DNA from: Veillonella intestinalis
GTDB taxonomy: Bacteria > Bacillota > Negativicutes > Veillonellales > Veillonellaceae
Direction of reading: 5' to 3'
Length of the DNA: 64,000 nt
Assembly (NCBI RefSeq): GCF_943193155.1
Contig: NZ_CALPDB010000005.1
Span: forward strand, 1 to 64,000
How positions within the stretch are numbered: the first letter of the stretch is position 1; every line of letters starts with the position of its first letter. The notes below the pieces were generated by a model. The model searched no databases. It was given only the letters and a program-made list of their open reading frames with translations, and was not told where the DNA came from. The translations under genes and the position numbers were made by a program. Positions 48,282 through 56,931 of the stretch are shown one piece after another.

Positions 48282-48725
48282 TTAACAACTTTCTAAAAAC
48301 TCTTTTATAGCAGGATTCTCTTTCAAGACTTCTATTTCTTCGGCTGTAGGAATTTGAACCTTATCACGCTCTACATTTACTAAACATAAAAAGCCTATAT
48401 AGTCCCCTTTATTAGCACGGAATTGATGAATCGTATGGCTAGGAATTTCAAGGAAATCGCCCACTTTTACATCTACAATCGAATCCCCTAATAAACATTG
48501 CCCCTGCCCACGGAAAATCATAACCATGTGGGTATGTTCATGATGTTCCAATGTAGAATAACCACCTGGTTTCACTTCAAAATAACGAAATTGGCAAGGA
48601 ATATCAAAGGCTCCATTAAAAAGAACTTGCCGTGTTACATCTTTAAACGGACTGCCATCTTGTTTATAGACTAATGTATCTACACCTTCCCAAGTGTAGG
48701 TATCTGTGTCAAACTTCTTAATCAT
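48282..48725 (-). CDS. Cupin-domain protein
   Basis: About 147 residues, one cupin barrel. Metal-binding residues are seen in LEHHEHTHMVMIF near residue 67 (cupin motif 1) and PSHTIHQF near residue 105 (motif 2). No DNA-binding domain is fused. Small cupins can be enzymes or sensors, so the function is open. The start at 48725 follows GAGGAG by six bases; an upstream codon is not supported. Confidence 0.78.
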   Translation of the reverse strand: MIKKFDTDTYTWEGVDTLVYKQDGSPFKDVTRQVLFNGAFDIPCQFRYFEVKPGGYSTLEHHEHTHMVMIFRGQGQCLLGDSIVDVKVGDFLEIPSHTIHQFRANKGDYIGFLCLVNVERDKVQIPTAEEIEVLKENPAIKEFLESC

Positions 48726-48765
48726 GCGTAGCTCCTCAACCCTAACAATGATACAGTACATAAAA

Positions 48766-48793
48766 TGCGTCCGTTACTCATAGTACGGACGCA
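48766..48793 (-). terminator. Terminator of the CopZ-like gene
   Basis: TGCGTCCGT and ACGGACGCA arms around a 10-base loop, with TTTTATG on the minus strand, eight bases from the stop codon. Confidence 0.85.
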
Positions 48794-48801
48794 TCACAAA
48801 C

Positions 48802-49113
48802 TTACTTAAATAAACGTTTTAAAGTACCCATAAGCCCGCCATGTTCGTGACCATGAGTAGCTGCTGATACAGACGCCACATCAAAACCAGTAGCATCAAT
48901 TGCTTCTTTAATAGCATCAGCATTAACTTTATTGCTATCATAAGCAATTGTCACATCTTTAGACTTCAAATCCACTTCAGCAGACATAACACCAGGCAAA
49001 CCTAATACAGCTGTTTTTACTGTATTTTCGCAATTACTGCACATCATACCTGGCACATTAAATACTTGTTGATGAGTGTGGCCAGTGCTGCCACAACCGC
49101 AATCTTTACACAT
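48802..49113 (-). CDS. Heavy-metal-associated domain protein (CopZ-like chaperone)
   Basis: About 103 residues. A cysteine- and histidine-containing leader (MCKDCGCGSTGHTHQQ) precedes an HMA domain with the metal motif GMMCSNCENTV near residue 22. The domain is about 67 residues, followed by a His-rich tail (HGHEHGG) and a basic amphipathic end. CopZ-type chaperones pass Cu(I) to P-type ATPases; the extra Cys/His ends are unusual and may add binding sites. The ATG at 49113 is set by GGAGG seven bases upstream. Confidence 0.83.
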   Translation of the reverse strand: MCKDCGCGSTGHTHQQVFNVPGMMCSNCENTVKTAVLGLPGVMSAEVDLKSKDVTIAYDSNKVNADAIKEAIDATGFDVASVSAATHGHEHGGLMGTLKRLFK

Positions 49114-49142
49114 ATATAAACCTCCAATCACAAAAGTCATAA

Positions 49143-49177
49143 AGACCTCCCTAGGGCCTAACGGCATAGGGAGGCCT
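49143..49177 (-). terminator. Terminator between tatA and the CopZ-like gene
   Basis: Eight-base core CCTCCCTA/TAGGGAGG extended by AGG/CCT pairs forms a stem whose minus-strand 3' side is TCTTTATG. It stands downstream of tatA, with the CopZ-like start codon just beyond. Confidence 0.65.
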
Positions 49178-49189
49178 TGCATAGTTTAC

Positions 49190-49426
49190 TTATTCAGCAT
49201 CTTTATGCTTTTTATCATTAATAGCGCCCGCTTCTACATCAATAGTTTCCACTTTAGCTACATCAGATACTTTTTCTTCTTTTTTCTTATCTGAACTTAC
49301 TGCATCTTTAAATTCATTAATGCCCTTACCAATGGCTTTGCCTACTTCTGGTAGCTTACCTGGTCCGAACACAACCAGTGCAATGATAAGCACTAAGATT
49401 AATTCTTGTGTTCCGAAATTAAACAT
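49190..49426 (-). CDS. tatA: Sec-independent translocase TatA
   Basis: A 78-residue TatA/E protein, the pore subunit of the twin-arginine system. One membrane helix (ELILVLIIALVVFGPGKLP), the FGPGKLPE hinge and the amphipathic helix with KAIGKGINEFKDAV match the family; the charged C-terminal tail is usual. tatC is not beside it. I start at 49426 with GAGGTG upstream; an earlier GTG overlaps that site. Confidence 0.93.
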   Translation of the reverse strand: MFNFGTQELILVLIIALVVFGPGKLPEVGKAIGKGINEFKDAVSSDKKKEEKVSDVAKVETIDVEAGAINDKKHKDAE

Positions 49427-49533
49427 AATTTTCACCTCGTTTAGCTACAATAATAATCGTTTCTCTTTACAGTGTAACACGAAAAGAACCTAAATAGCTA
49501 TAGATGAGTCATAGCAAATTGTCAATTTAAACA

Positions 49534-50280
49534 TTAATTTTTAGCGGCTTTGTCAACGTACCAAACAACTTCCTCTTGCGACAATACAGCCCCCGGTAAT
49601 ACATGACCAATTCGATCTTGCCAAGGTTCATCCATATAATCAGCCCGCTGACGCAATACACGGCCTAAAGCCGCCGCTTTAGATTCACCAACAACGGTAA
49701 ACCATACATGTTTCGCTTTGGCTAAAAATGGGAACGACATGCTCACGCGTTGCCATACTTTGCCATCAGTTACAGGAATCACAGCACGACTTTCTTCTTC
49801 TAACGCGGTAGAACGAGCAAATAAAGAGGCCGTATGTCCATCATCACCAAGACCAAGTAGGGCTAAATCAACACCTTCTTTTTCACAAGCCCGCAACACC
49901 ATCATGACTTCTTTTTCATAAGCATCCGCTGCTTCCTCTACCGTACCACTATTAGTTGGCACTGGATAAAAATGGCTGCTACCACCAATATAAGCAAATA
50001 AACGCTCTTTAGCACGATAGAAATTATTATCTGGATCAGTATGTGGCACAAAGCGCTCATCAACCCAAAGAAAATAAATCCGTTCCCAATCAAGTTGCTT
50101 GCGATATTCATCAGTATTCAATAGTTCAAACAATGTATTGGGCGTAGTACCGCCAGAAATAGCGACTACACAAGAACCAGTATCGGCAATACATTGATTA
50201 GTCAACGCGACAAAGGCATTTGCTACTGCTTCAGCCACTTCTTGTGGCGTTTCAAAGGAATGAATTATATCTTGCGCCAT
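49534..50280 (-). CDS. pgl: 6-phosphogluconolactonase
   Basis: A 248-residue enzyme of the oxidative pentose phosphate path, hydrolysing 6-phosphogluconolactone. Family features are VVAISGGTTPNTLFELL near residue 42, VDERFVPHTDPDNNF near residue 75, and LLGLGDDGHTASLF near residue 143. It overlaps zwf by 16 bases. The pair makes NADPH and pentose precursors. AAGGGGG precedes the ATG. Confidence 0.95.
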   Translation of the reverse strand: MAQDIIHSFETPQEVAEAVANAFVALTNQCIADTGSCVVAISGGTTPNTLFELLNTDEYRKQLDWERIYFLWVDERFVPHTDPDNNFYRAKERLFAYIGGSSHFYPVPTNSGTVEEAADAYEKEVMMVLRACEKEGVDLALLGLGDDGHTASLFARSTALEEESRAVIPVTDGKVWQRVSMSFPFLAKAKHVWFTVVGESKAAALGRVLRQRADYMDEPWQDRIGHVLPGAVLSQEEVVWYVDKAAKN

Positions 50281-51797
50281 TGTAAGGATCCCCCTTCCAA
50301 AATCTCGTTGGTTTCTTTTGGCCCTTCACTAAAGGCAGGATAGAAACAAAGCGGCACATCATCAGCATTCGCCTCCCACGCACGCAATAAAGGCATAAAT
50401 AACTGCCAAGATGCTTCAACTGTATCATTGCGCACAAAGAGTGTCTGATCACCTAAAAGAGCATCTAAAATCAAGCGTTCATAAGCATCTGGAATATCTT
50501 CCCCTTGCATGAAATCACTATAGGAAAAGTCCATATCTAAAGTGTTTACACATAACTTAGAGCCAGGCGCCTTCACTTCAATAGATAAGCCCATACCTTC
50601 GTGAGGCTGCATCCGTAATAACAACACATTTTGATTAAAGTCTTTAGGACGAATTGGTCTAAAAATGGAATGTGGAATTGGCTTAAACGTAATCGCAATT
50701 TCACTAGACTTCTTAGGTAAACGCTTGCCCGTTCTCATATAAAACGGCACGCCACGCCAACGCCAATTATCAATGAATAGTTTCAAAGCTACATAGGTCT
50801 CTGTTTGCGAACGAGGATTTACTCCTTCTTCTTTGCGATAGCCTGCTGCTGGTCTATCAGAATCAACGGACTCTACATATTGACCACGCACGGCAATTTG
50901 ACCAAGTTCTTGTTCTTCTAATGGACGAATGGATGAAATTAATTTTGCTATTTCATCACGATATGCATCCGCTTCAAATACGGCCGGTGGTTCCATTGCA
51001 ATGAGCGATAACATTTGCACCATATGATTCTGGAACATATCACGCAAAGCACCGGCTTTGTCATAATAACCAGCTCGTTTTTCTACACCTAATTCTTCCG
51101 CTACCGTGATTTCCACTTTTTCAATATAAGTGTGATTCCATAGCGGTTCAAAAATAGAATTAGCAAAGCGGAGCATTAAAATATTCTGTACTGTTTCTTT
51201 ACCTAAATAATGGTCAATACGATATGTCTGGGATTCCTTAATATATCGTTTTAACGATTTATCTAGAGCTACGGCACTTTCTAAATCATGTCCAAATGGT
51301 TTTTCAATAATTACGCGTGCCCAAGCCTCATCTTCAGCTAATAAGCCTTGCTCTGCTAAGCCCTTTACAATCGGCTCAAACATAGTTGGCGGCATAGCTA
51401 AATAGAATAAAGCATTCCCTTCTGTACCATGGACATCACTCACACGAGTTAATTCCGATTGTAAACGCTTAAAAGTATCCGCTTCGGTATATTGCCCAGC
51501 TACATAGGAAAAACGCGACAAGAAGTCCTCTGTCACTGTATCACCATTAGCTAGCATAGATTCACGCACTTCTGCTTGAAACTCTTCATTACTCATTTCT
51601 GTGCGCGCTACACCAACTACTGCAAATTTCTCTGGTAATAATTTTCGTTCAAACAATGCATATATAGCGGGTAACAATTTTCGTTTCGTCAAATCACCAG
51701 AAGCCCCAAAAATTACGATAGCTCCTGGACCTGGTGCCGATTCAACACATAATTGTTCTCGGCAGTTATACGAAACTGTCATTGGTTTTGCACTCAT
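50265..51797 (-). CDS. zwf: Glucose-6-phosphate 1-dehydrogenase
   Basis: About 510 residues. It oxidises glucose-6-phosphate to 6-phosphogluconolactone. NADP-binding FGASGDLTKRKLLPA lies near residue 31, EKPFGHDLESA near residue 170, and the substrate motif RIDHYLGKETVQN near residue 195 with the catalytic His. Length is normal. The start ATG 51797 has GGAG ten bases upstream; a TTG nine bases earlier was set aside. It forms an operon with pgl through a 16-base overlap. Confidence 0.95.
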   Translation of the reverse strand: MSAKPMTVSYNCREQLCVESAPGPGAIVIFGASGDLTKRKLLPAIYALFERKLLPEKFAVVGVARTEMSNEEFQAEVRESMLANGDTVTEDFLSRFSYVAGQYTEADTFKRLQSELTRVSDVHGTEGNALFYLAMPPTMFEPIVKGLAEQGLLAEDEAWARVIIEKPFGHDLESAVALDKSLKRYIKESQTYRIDHYLGKETVQNILMLRFANSIFEPLWNHTYIEKVEITVAEELGVEKRAGYYDKAGALRDMFQNHMVQMLSLIAMEPPAVFEADAYRDEIAKLISSIRPLEEQELGQIAVRGQYVESVDSDRPAAGYRKEEGVNPRSQTETYVALKLFIDNWRWRGVPFYMRTGKRLPKKSSEIAITFKPIPHSIFRPIRPKDFNQNVLLLRMQPHEGMGLSIEVKAPGSKLCVNTLDMDFSYSDFMQGEDIPDAYERLILDALLGDQTLFVRNDTVEASWQLFMPLLRAWEANADDVPLCFYPAFSEGPKETNEILEGGSLQWRKI

Positions 51798-52018
51798 TGT
51801 TAGCAATCTCCTATACTATAGAATATCATTATATGCTTACTCTAGCACAAAATGAGAAGAACTTCAATATACGGGTATAAGAAAACGACTGCATAGAAGA
51901 TACTTCTTAAGCGCACAATATACAACAGTAGCCAATTCATAACAAATAAGTATACAATCACCTTTGACGACGTAATATTTATAACTATGCAAATTTCACA
52001 ATCATATATAAAAATAAA
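51798..52018. other. Spacer upstream of zwf
   Basis: AT-rich non-coding stretch. A 63-codon frame on the minus strand has no ribosome site and an amino-acid make-up typical of AT-rich noise. No confident promoter for zwf-pgl can be named. Confidence 0.4.
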
Positions 52019-52059
52019 AAATAACCGCCTCAAGTTTTTACAAACTTAAGACGGTTATT
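52019..52059 (-). terminator. Terminator of cstA
   Basis: Eighteen-base arms (52020-52037, 52042-52059), AATAACCGCCTCAAGTTT with AAACTTAAGACGGTTATT, pair with one wobble. On the minus strand the stem is followed by TTTTTATTTTTA. Confidence 0.9.
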
Positions 52060-52097
52060 CTTATAGTAATGTCATTCAAACCATAGTTATGTAGAGA

Positions 52098-53936
52098 CTA
52101 TTTCACTTCTACATTAGCAGTGCCATATTTTTTAAGGCTTTCTGCTTCGATTTCTTCTTGGGTACGATAGCTTTGAGGCATCTTAGCCAAGCGAATCCAG
52201 CTGCGAACAGCTTCTACCAACACGATAACAATCATAAGGAACATAACTAAGCTAAACGCCACAAGTGTCCATTTGCCAGCTGGAATATAGCTATAGAACA
52301 CGTTTTCAAAATCTGCGGCAATGGCAATAATAGCCATGAAGAAACAAGGTACCGCCGTTACCCAAGCGTAACGTTTATGGCCAAGGCGCATAATAACAGT
52401 CGTACCAACAGCTAAGGTCATAGTCCCTAATAACTGGTTAGATACACCAAATAATGGCCAGATAATACCGATGTTACCTTGTAATACGAGGTAACCCCAC
52501 ATGATACAGATAAGAGCTGCACAGCCATATACGCCAGGAGCCCAGTTAACGTTTTCAAGTGGTTTGTAGAAACGGCCTAATAATTCTTGTAATAAATAAC
52601 GACCTACACGAGTACCAGCATCGATTAATGTCATGATGAACAATGCTTCAAACATGATACAGAAGTGGTACCAGTAACCCATTAAATGATCCATATTAGG
52701 CAATTTAGAGAAAATATGAGCCATACCAACAGCTAATGATACAGCACCACCTGGACGGTGCATTAAATCTTCCCCTACCATAGCCGATAAGGCTGGCAAT
52801 TCATGAACCTGTAAGCCTAACGCTTTAAAGGATTCAGCCGTAGAGTTAATAGCAAAGTAATCATCTGGATGTAATGCTGTAGCCGCAATCAACGCCATCA
52901 TAGCGATGAAGGCTTCTGTAAGCATCGCACCATAACCGATAGGTAAAATTTCACGTTCATTAGTAATCATCTTAGGTGTTGTACCAGTCGCAATTACTGT
53001 ATGGAAACCGGATAAAGCACCACAAGCGATAGTAATAAAGATGAATGGGAATACAGACCCTTTCAATACAGGGCCACCACCATGAACAAATTGTGTCACA
53101 GCTGGCATCTGAATTACAGGCATTACGATGATAATACCAAGTGCTAATGCGCCAATAGTACCGATTTTTAAGTATGTGGACAAATAGTCACGAGGTGCCA
53201 ACAATAACCAAACTGGTAAAGCGGCTGCAAAGAAACCATATACAGCTAACATGATTTCAATAGTTTGCAAGTCATACGTAAACCAATGCGCATATGGAGA
53301 TGCTGCTACTTCTGGGCCATAGAAAATAGCCGCAAAGATAAGCGCTACCCCAATAACTGTCGCTTCTTGAATCTTACCAGGGCGTAACCAACGTAAGTAA
53401 ATCCCTACAAAAACAGCAATCGGAATTGTCATACTTACGGAGAAGAAACCCCAAGCGGAATTGTGAAGAGCATTAGCAACTACTACGGCCATCCCTGCTA
53501 AGGTAATGATAAGCAAGAATAAAGTAGCTAACATAGCGCCTACACTAGCTAAATTGGAAATTTCTTCTTTGGCAATATCGGCAATCGATTTGCCATCATA
53601 GCGAACAGAGGCAAATAAAATTACCATATCATGCACAGCACCAGCTACTACGGACCCAATTAAGATCCAAAGTAAACCTGGCAAATAACCAAATTGCGCT
53701 GCAATAACTGGACCTACTAATGGACCAGCACCGGCAATAGCTGCAAAATGGTGACCAAATGTTACCCACTTATTTGTAGGTACATAGTCATGGCCGTCAT
53801 TGTGAACGACCGCTGGTGTAGGACGGAATTGGTCCAACACCAATACCTTCGACGCAAGGAATGCCCCGTAGAAGCGATACGCTAAGACGAGGATACACGC
53901 CGAGGCGATTACTAGATACAAACCATTCATTTCCAC
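52098..53936 (-). CDS. cstA: CstA carbon-starvation family transporter
   Basis: A 612-residue polytopic membrane protein with about 16 hydrophobic segments. CstA proteins take up peptides or pyruvate; which one here cannot be told. The conserved region GHHFAAIAGAGPLVGPVIAAQFGYLPGLLWI near residue 60 and the SGFHTVIATGTTPKM motif near residue 305 are diagnostic. I start at GTG 53936, nine bases after GGAGGTG; an ATG lies six bases downstream of it. The ribosome site lies in the 3' arm of a terminator hairpin, so transcript end and translation may both be controlled by the leader. Confidence 0.9.
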   Translation of the reverse strand: MEMNGLYLVIASACILVLAYRFYGAFLASKVLVLDQFRPTPAVVHNDGHDYVPTNKWVTFGHHFAAIAGAGPLVGPVIAAQFGYLPGLLWILIGSVVAGAVHDMVILFASVRYDGKSIADIAKEEISNLASVGAMLATLFLLIITLAGMAVVVANALHNSAWGFFSVSMTIPIAVFVGIYLRWLRPGKIQEATVIGVALIFAAIFYGPEVAASPYAHWFTYDLQTIEIMLAVYGFFAAALPVWLLLAPRDYLSTYLKIGTIGALALGIIIVMPVIQMPAVTQFVHGGGPVLKGSVFPFIFITIACGALSGFHTVIATGTTPKMITNEREILPIGYGAMLTEAFIAMMALIAATALHPDDYFAINSTAESFKALGLQVHELPALSAMVGEDLMHRPGGAVSLAVGMAHIFSKLPNMDHLMGYWYHFCIMFEALFIMTLIDAGTRVGRYLLQELLGRFYKPLENVNWAPGVYGCAALICIMWGYLVLQGNIGIIWPLFGVSNQLLGTMTLAVGTTVIMRLGHKRYAWVTAVPCFFMAIIAIAADFENVFYSYIPAGKWTLVAFSLVMFLMIVIVLVEAVRSWIRLAKMPQSYRTQEEIEAESLKKYGTANVEVK

Positions 53937-54258
53937 AAAAAAACACCTCCAGTGTTTTATAACAACACTGAAGGTGATGGCTCACATTCAAAATAAATAA
54001 GAGCAGAATAATAATCGATGCGTCCTCACAAACAATGTTGCTATTAAGGGAGCGTATATTCTTCTAGACATCTGGTCTATATCGCCGCTCACTAACAACC
54101 AATGTTGGGGTCACAAGCTGACATTGTATAAACCGCTGTCTAACTGTGATTACATCCTCCCAATGGCGTAAGTCACAAATTCACTGGAAACTCTAACAAA
54201 CAACACCTAGAAATTTATCAATTCTTTCGCATACTTATGCCAAAATGCAATCTTTCAT
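53937..54258 (-). promoter_or_regulatory. Long structured 5' leader of cstA with terminal attenuator
   Basis: The leader is about 320 nt from a predicted start near 54258. It contains a stem with outer arms GAGCG/CGCTC and inner TAGAC/GTCTA, a CAATGT/ACATTG stem, and two related stretches CAACATTGGTTGT and CAACATTGTTTGT. It ends in a hairpin (CACCTTCAGTG / CACTGGAGGTG, 53944-53976) followed by seven T, and this hairpin contains the ribosome site GGAGG. An upstream segment TCCAGTGA (54181-54188) can pair with the terminator's 3' arm, CACTGGA. I do not recognise it as a known riboswitch or T-box. Confidence 0.6.
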
Positions 54259-54264
54259 GTACCT

Positions 54265-54292
54265 ATTTTACATCGATTCTTAACTGTGTCAA
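54265..54292 (-). promoter_or_regulatory. Promoter of cstA
   Basis: Minus strand: perfect -35 TTGACA (54287-54292), 16-base spacer and -10 TAAAAT (54265-54270). This predicts a start near 54258 and hence a 320-nt leader. Confidence 0.7.
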
Positions 54293-54355
54293 TTATCATT
54301 TATGAATAATAGATTAATTATAGGCTGATTTAGTATACAATCGTCAAAAAAACGT

Positions 54356-55345
54356 CTATTCGGATTCTCCTATAAAATCAGTAGGCATCGAGGGTTTTAG
54401 GCTCTTATGCTTTTGACGTATAGACGCAAAAATAGCACCTGAAATATTGTGCCACACACTAAAAATTGCCCCTGGTAATGTTGCTAATGGATTCATAGCA
54501 AAATGCAAGGTTGCTAGCGATACGGCTAAACCACTATTTTGCATCCCCACTTCAATGGCAATGGCCGTAGCTTTAGGATAGGTGGTTCGTAACAGTTTAG
54601 CCGCCACAAGTCCCAAGCACATGCCAATGATATTATGCAGGATAACCACCGCTAAAACCAATAAACCAGCAGTAAATATTTTAGTCACATTGACCGAAAT
54701 AATACCGGCAATAATCATTACAATAGCTACTGACGAAACTAAAGGCATGCAAGCCAAAAGAGCTTCTAATTTTTTGCCAAAGAAATGATGAATTGCAATG
54801 CCTATCAATACAGGCAACAATACGACTTTCACGACAGACAACACCATAGCTAAAAAGGACACTTCTACCCAAGTGCCACCTAGCGAAAAAATTAAAAATG
54901 GTGTAATCAAAGGCGCCAACAAAGTTGAGGCAATCGTCATCCCTACTGATAAGGCGACATCCCCTTTAGCAATATAGGTAATTACATTACTCGCCGTCCC
55001 CCCAGGACAACAGCCTACCAAAATAACACCTATGGCAATATCCGTAGGCAACTGTAACGCTTGGCAAAGAATATAAGCGGTAATAGGCATAATCGTATAC
55101 TGAAGCAATATGCCGCCTAACAAGATTTCTTTTGGATTGGCCCAAACAATTTTAAAATCTTGGGCTTTAATAGATAATCCCATACCAAACATGGCTACCC
55201 CTAAAAACACCGAGGTATAACTAACGGTCCAACTAAATAATTCGGGAGTCCAACAAGCCCAAATCGTAAAGGCAATAATAATAACACCAATATACTTAGT
55301 AATCATAGTAGTAATACGTTGTAAGCTAAGCACAAGTCCATTCAT
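54356..55345 (-). CDS. BASS-family transporter, probable ketopantoate/pantoate carrier (PanS-like)
   Basis: About 329 residues with nine or ten hydrophobic segments of the bile acid:sodium symporter family. GMGLSIKAQDFKIVWANPKEILLG near residue 50, the GCCPGGTASNVITYIAKGDVALSV block near residue 115 and EVGMQNSGLAVSLA near residue 265 are family signatures (sodium-binding sites). The start at 55345 has AAGGAGG five bases upstream. It lies 22 bases after panC, so it belongs to the pan operon. In Salmonella the BASS protein PanS imports ketopantoate; panB and panE are not here, so import of the pantoate half is plausible. Confidence 0.8.
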   Translation of the reverse strand: MNGLVLSLQRITTMITKYIGVIIIAFTIWACWTPELFSWTVSYTSVFLGVAMFGMGLSIKAQDFKIVWANPKEILLGGILLQYTIMPITAYILCQALQLPTDIAIGVILVGCCPGGTASNVITYIAKGDVALSVGMTIASTLLAPLITPFLIFSLGGTWVEVSFLAMVLSVVKVVLLPVLIGIAIHHFFGKKLEALLACMPLVSSVAIVMIIAGIISVNVTKIFTAGLLVLAVVILHNIIGMCLGLVAAKLLRTTYPKATAIAIEVGMQNSGLAVSLATLHFAMNPLATLPGAIFSVWHNISGAIFASIRQKHKSLKPSMPTDFIGESE

Positions 55346-55367
55346 AGCAGCCTCCTTACGCATTCGC

Positions 55368-56222
55368 CTAATTCTTCTCATCTAAAGGATTAAAACTAAA
55401 ATTATCAATAAGGCGCGTTTTACCAATATACACCGCCATAGCTACTAATACAGGTTGTTCAATAGTCTCAACATCTTCCATAGTCAAAGCATCAATTACT
55501 TTTACATATTCAATAGTAGCCATTGGCTCCTTAGCAATGATATCCTTCATGGCCTCTTCTAATTCAGCTGCTTTTAGGCCTACTTTAATATGATCCTGGC
55601 CATAAAAAATACTGCGAGATAGGCAAAGGGCTGCTTCTCGTTCAGCAGGGGATAAATACGTATTGCGTGAAGATTTCGCTAGTCCATCTGCTTCACGCAC
55701 AATCGGGCAACCCACAATCTCTAATGGCATATTTAAATCCTTTACCATTTTACGAATAATCGCCAATTGTTGCGCATCCTTTTCACCAAAATATGCTTTA
55801 TCAGGTGTGACAATATTAAATAGCTTAGTTACAACCGTGCAAACACCATGGAAATGAATGGGGCGACTTACACCGCACAAATGCTCATTCATATCTTTTA
55901 CAACAACCGACACTTTAGGATTATCATACATTTCAGTAGGCTCTGGACGGAACATAATATGGGCCCCCAAGCTTTCACACAAAGCGGCATCACGAGCCTC
56001 ATCACGTGGATAGGCCTCCAAATCTTCAGTAGGCCCGAATTGAGTGGGATTGACAAAGGTTGACACTACCACTTTATCATTTTCTGCCACAGCCCGTTGA
56101 ATTAAAGAAGCGTGACCCTCATGTAAAAAACCCATTGTTGGCACAAAACCTACTGTCTTTCCTTCTTGGCGCCAAGCGGTAACCATAGCTCGCACCTCAC
56201 TAATAGTTGTTATGATTTTCAT
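55368..56222 (-). CDS. panC: Pantothenate synthetase
   Basis: A 284-residue enzyme that joins pantoate and beta-alanine with ATP to form pantothenate. FVPTMGFLHEGHASLI near residue 26 (nucleotidyltransferase HIGH-type motif), FVNPTQFGPTEDLEAYPRD near residue 57, FGEKDAQQLAIIRKMV near residue 145 and KSSRNTYLS near residue 185 are diagnostic. Length is normal. It lies 58 bases after panD. AAAGGA is upstream of the ATG. Confidence 0.96.
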   Translation of the reverse strand: MKIITTISEVRAMVTAWRQEGKTVGFVPTMGFLHEGHASLIQRAVAENDKVVVSTFVNPTQFGPTEDLEAYPRDEARDAALCESLGAHIMFRPEPTEMYDNPKVSVVVKDMNEHLCGVSRPIHFHGVCTVVTKLFNIVTPDKAYFGEKDAQQLAIIRKMVKDLNMPLEIVGCPIVREADGLAKSSRNTYLSPAEREAALCLSRSIFYGQDHIKVGLKAAELEEAMKDIIAKEPMATIEYVKVIDALTMEDVETIEQPVLVAMAVYIGKTRLIDNFSFNPLDEKN

Positions 56223-56280
56223 AATATCTCGTCCTTTCGTGATTTACGTTTGCGAAGATAGCTCTGCTCTGACAGCACAA

Positions 56281-56673
56281 TTACTTCATATCGGCTAACA
56301 AACCATGTTTTTCATAGTTTGTCACTCTTACAATCGCATTCTTCTCATCCACAAACACAACGGACGGTTTATGATTTTCAATCTCTTCGTCAGCTAATTG
56401 ACCATAAGCCATGATAATAATCATGTCCCCAGTACAAGCACAACGAGCGGCGGCACCATTCAAACAAATTACACCACTATTGGCTTCACCACTAATGGTA
56501 TAAGTCTGAAAGCGTTCACCATTGTTAATATTTACAATATCCACTTTCTGATATTCGTAGATTCCTGCTGCTTTTAACAATTCTGAATCTACTGTAATAC
56601 TTCCTACATAATCAAGCTCTGCTTGTGTCACCGTAGCCCGGTGAATTTTACCAGCTAATACTTCACGTATCAT
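56281..56673 (-). CDS. panD: Aspartate 1-decarboxylase (pyruvoyl enzyme)
   Basis: About 130 residues. The enzyme makes beta-alanine from aspartate. It self-cleaves at Gly24-Ser25, here within [10 protein letters not shown], leaving a pyruvoyl group at the serine. Other core motifs are [15 protein letters not shown] near residue 47 and [22 protein letters not shown] near residue 66. The start at 56673 has AAAGGAG six bases upstream. First gene of the pan operon, behind an attenuated leader. Confidence 0.95.
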   Translation of the reverse strand: MIREVLAGKIHRATVTQAELDYVGSITVDSELLKAAGIYEYQKVDIVNINNGERFQTYTISGEANSGVICLNGAAARCACTGDMIIIMAYGQLADEEIENHKPSVVFVDEKNAIVRVTNYEKHGLLADMK

Positions 56674-56717
56674 GTATATCTCCTTTACTGTCATGCCTTT
56701 TTAAAGGCCAAAGCAAT

Positions 56718-56755
56718 AAAAAAGGTGTTCGTGGAGCTATATCCATCGAACACCT
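56718..56755 (-). terminator. Attenuator terminator in the panD leader
   Basis: AGGTGTTCG and CGAACACCT arms (with further GGA/TCC pairs) form a hairpin, followed on the minus strand by TTTTTTATTG. It ends about 45 bases before the panD start, so it can stop transcription before the operon. Confidence 0.85.
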
Positions 56756-56892
56756 ACATAGGCAAACTAAGCCTCTCCGTCTTGTATTGGACATCCTAAA
56801 GATTGCCCCTACACGGCGAGACCTTCTCTCGTCTATATATACATGAAGCATTGTGTGTCAGATAGAGTATAGTTTCTACAGAATACTATCTC
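56756..56892 (-). promoter_or_regulatory. Structured leader upstream of panD (pan-RNA-motif candidate)
   Basis: About 135 nt of leader contain a hairpin with CGAGA/TCTCG arms (near 56820), further GC-rich stretches and the attenuator. A pan RNA motif has been described upstream of pan genes in Firmicutes; position fits, but I cannot verify the consensus. An extended -10 (TGTTATACT, 56900-56908) lies just upstream with no good -35. Confidence 0.5.
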
Positions 56893-56931
56893 CCTCTGCA
56901 GTATAACATAAATTCCATCTGACTCCTAGCA

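Noticed and set aside
51842-52033. 63-codon hydrophobic frame upstream of zwf
   Set aside because: It has no ribosome site, is rich in Ile, Leu, Tyr and Val as expected from AT-rich sequence, and overlaps the cstA terminator.
53937-54258. T-box in the cstA leader
   Set aside because: I found no T-box sequence (TGGNACC) opposite the terminator; the gene is also not a typical T-box target.
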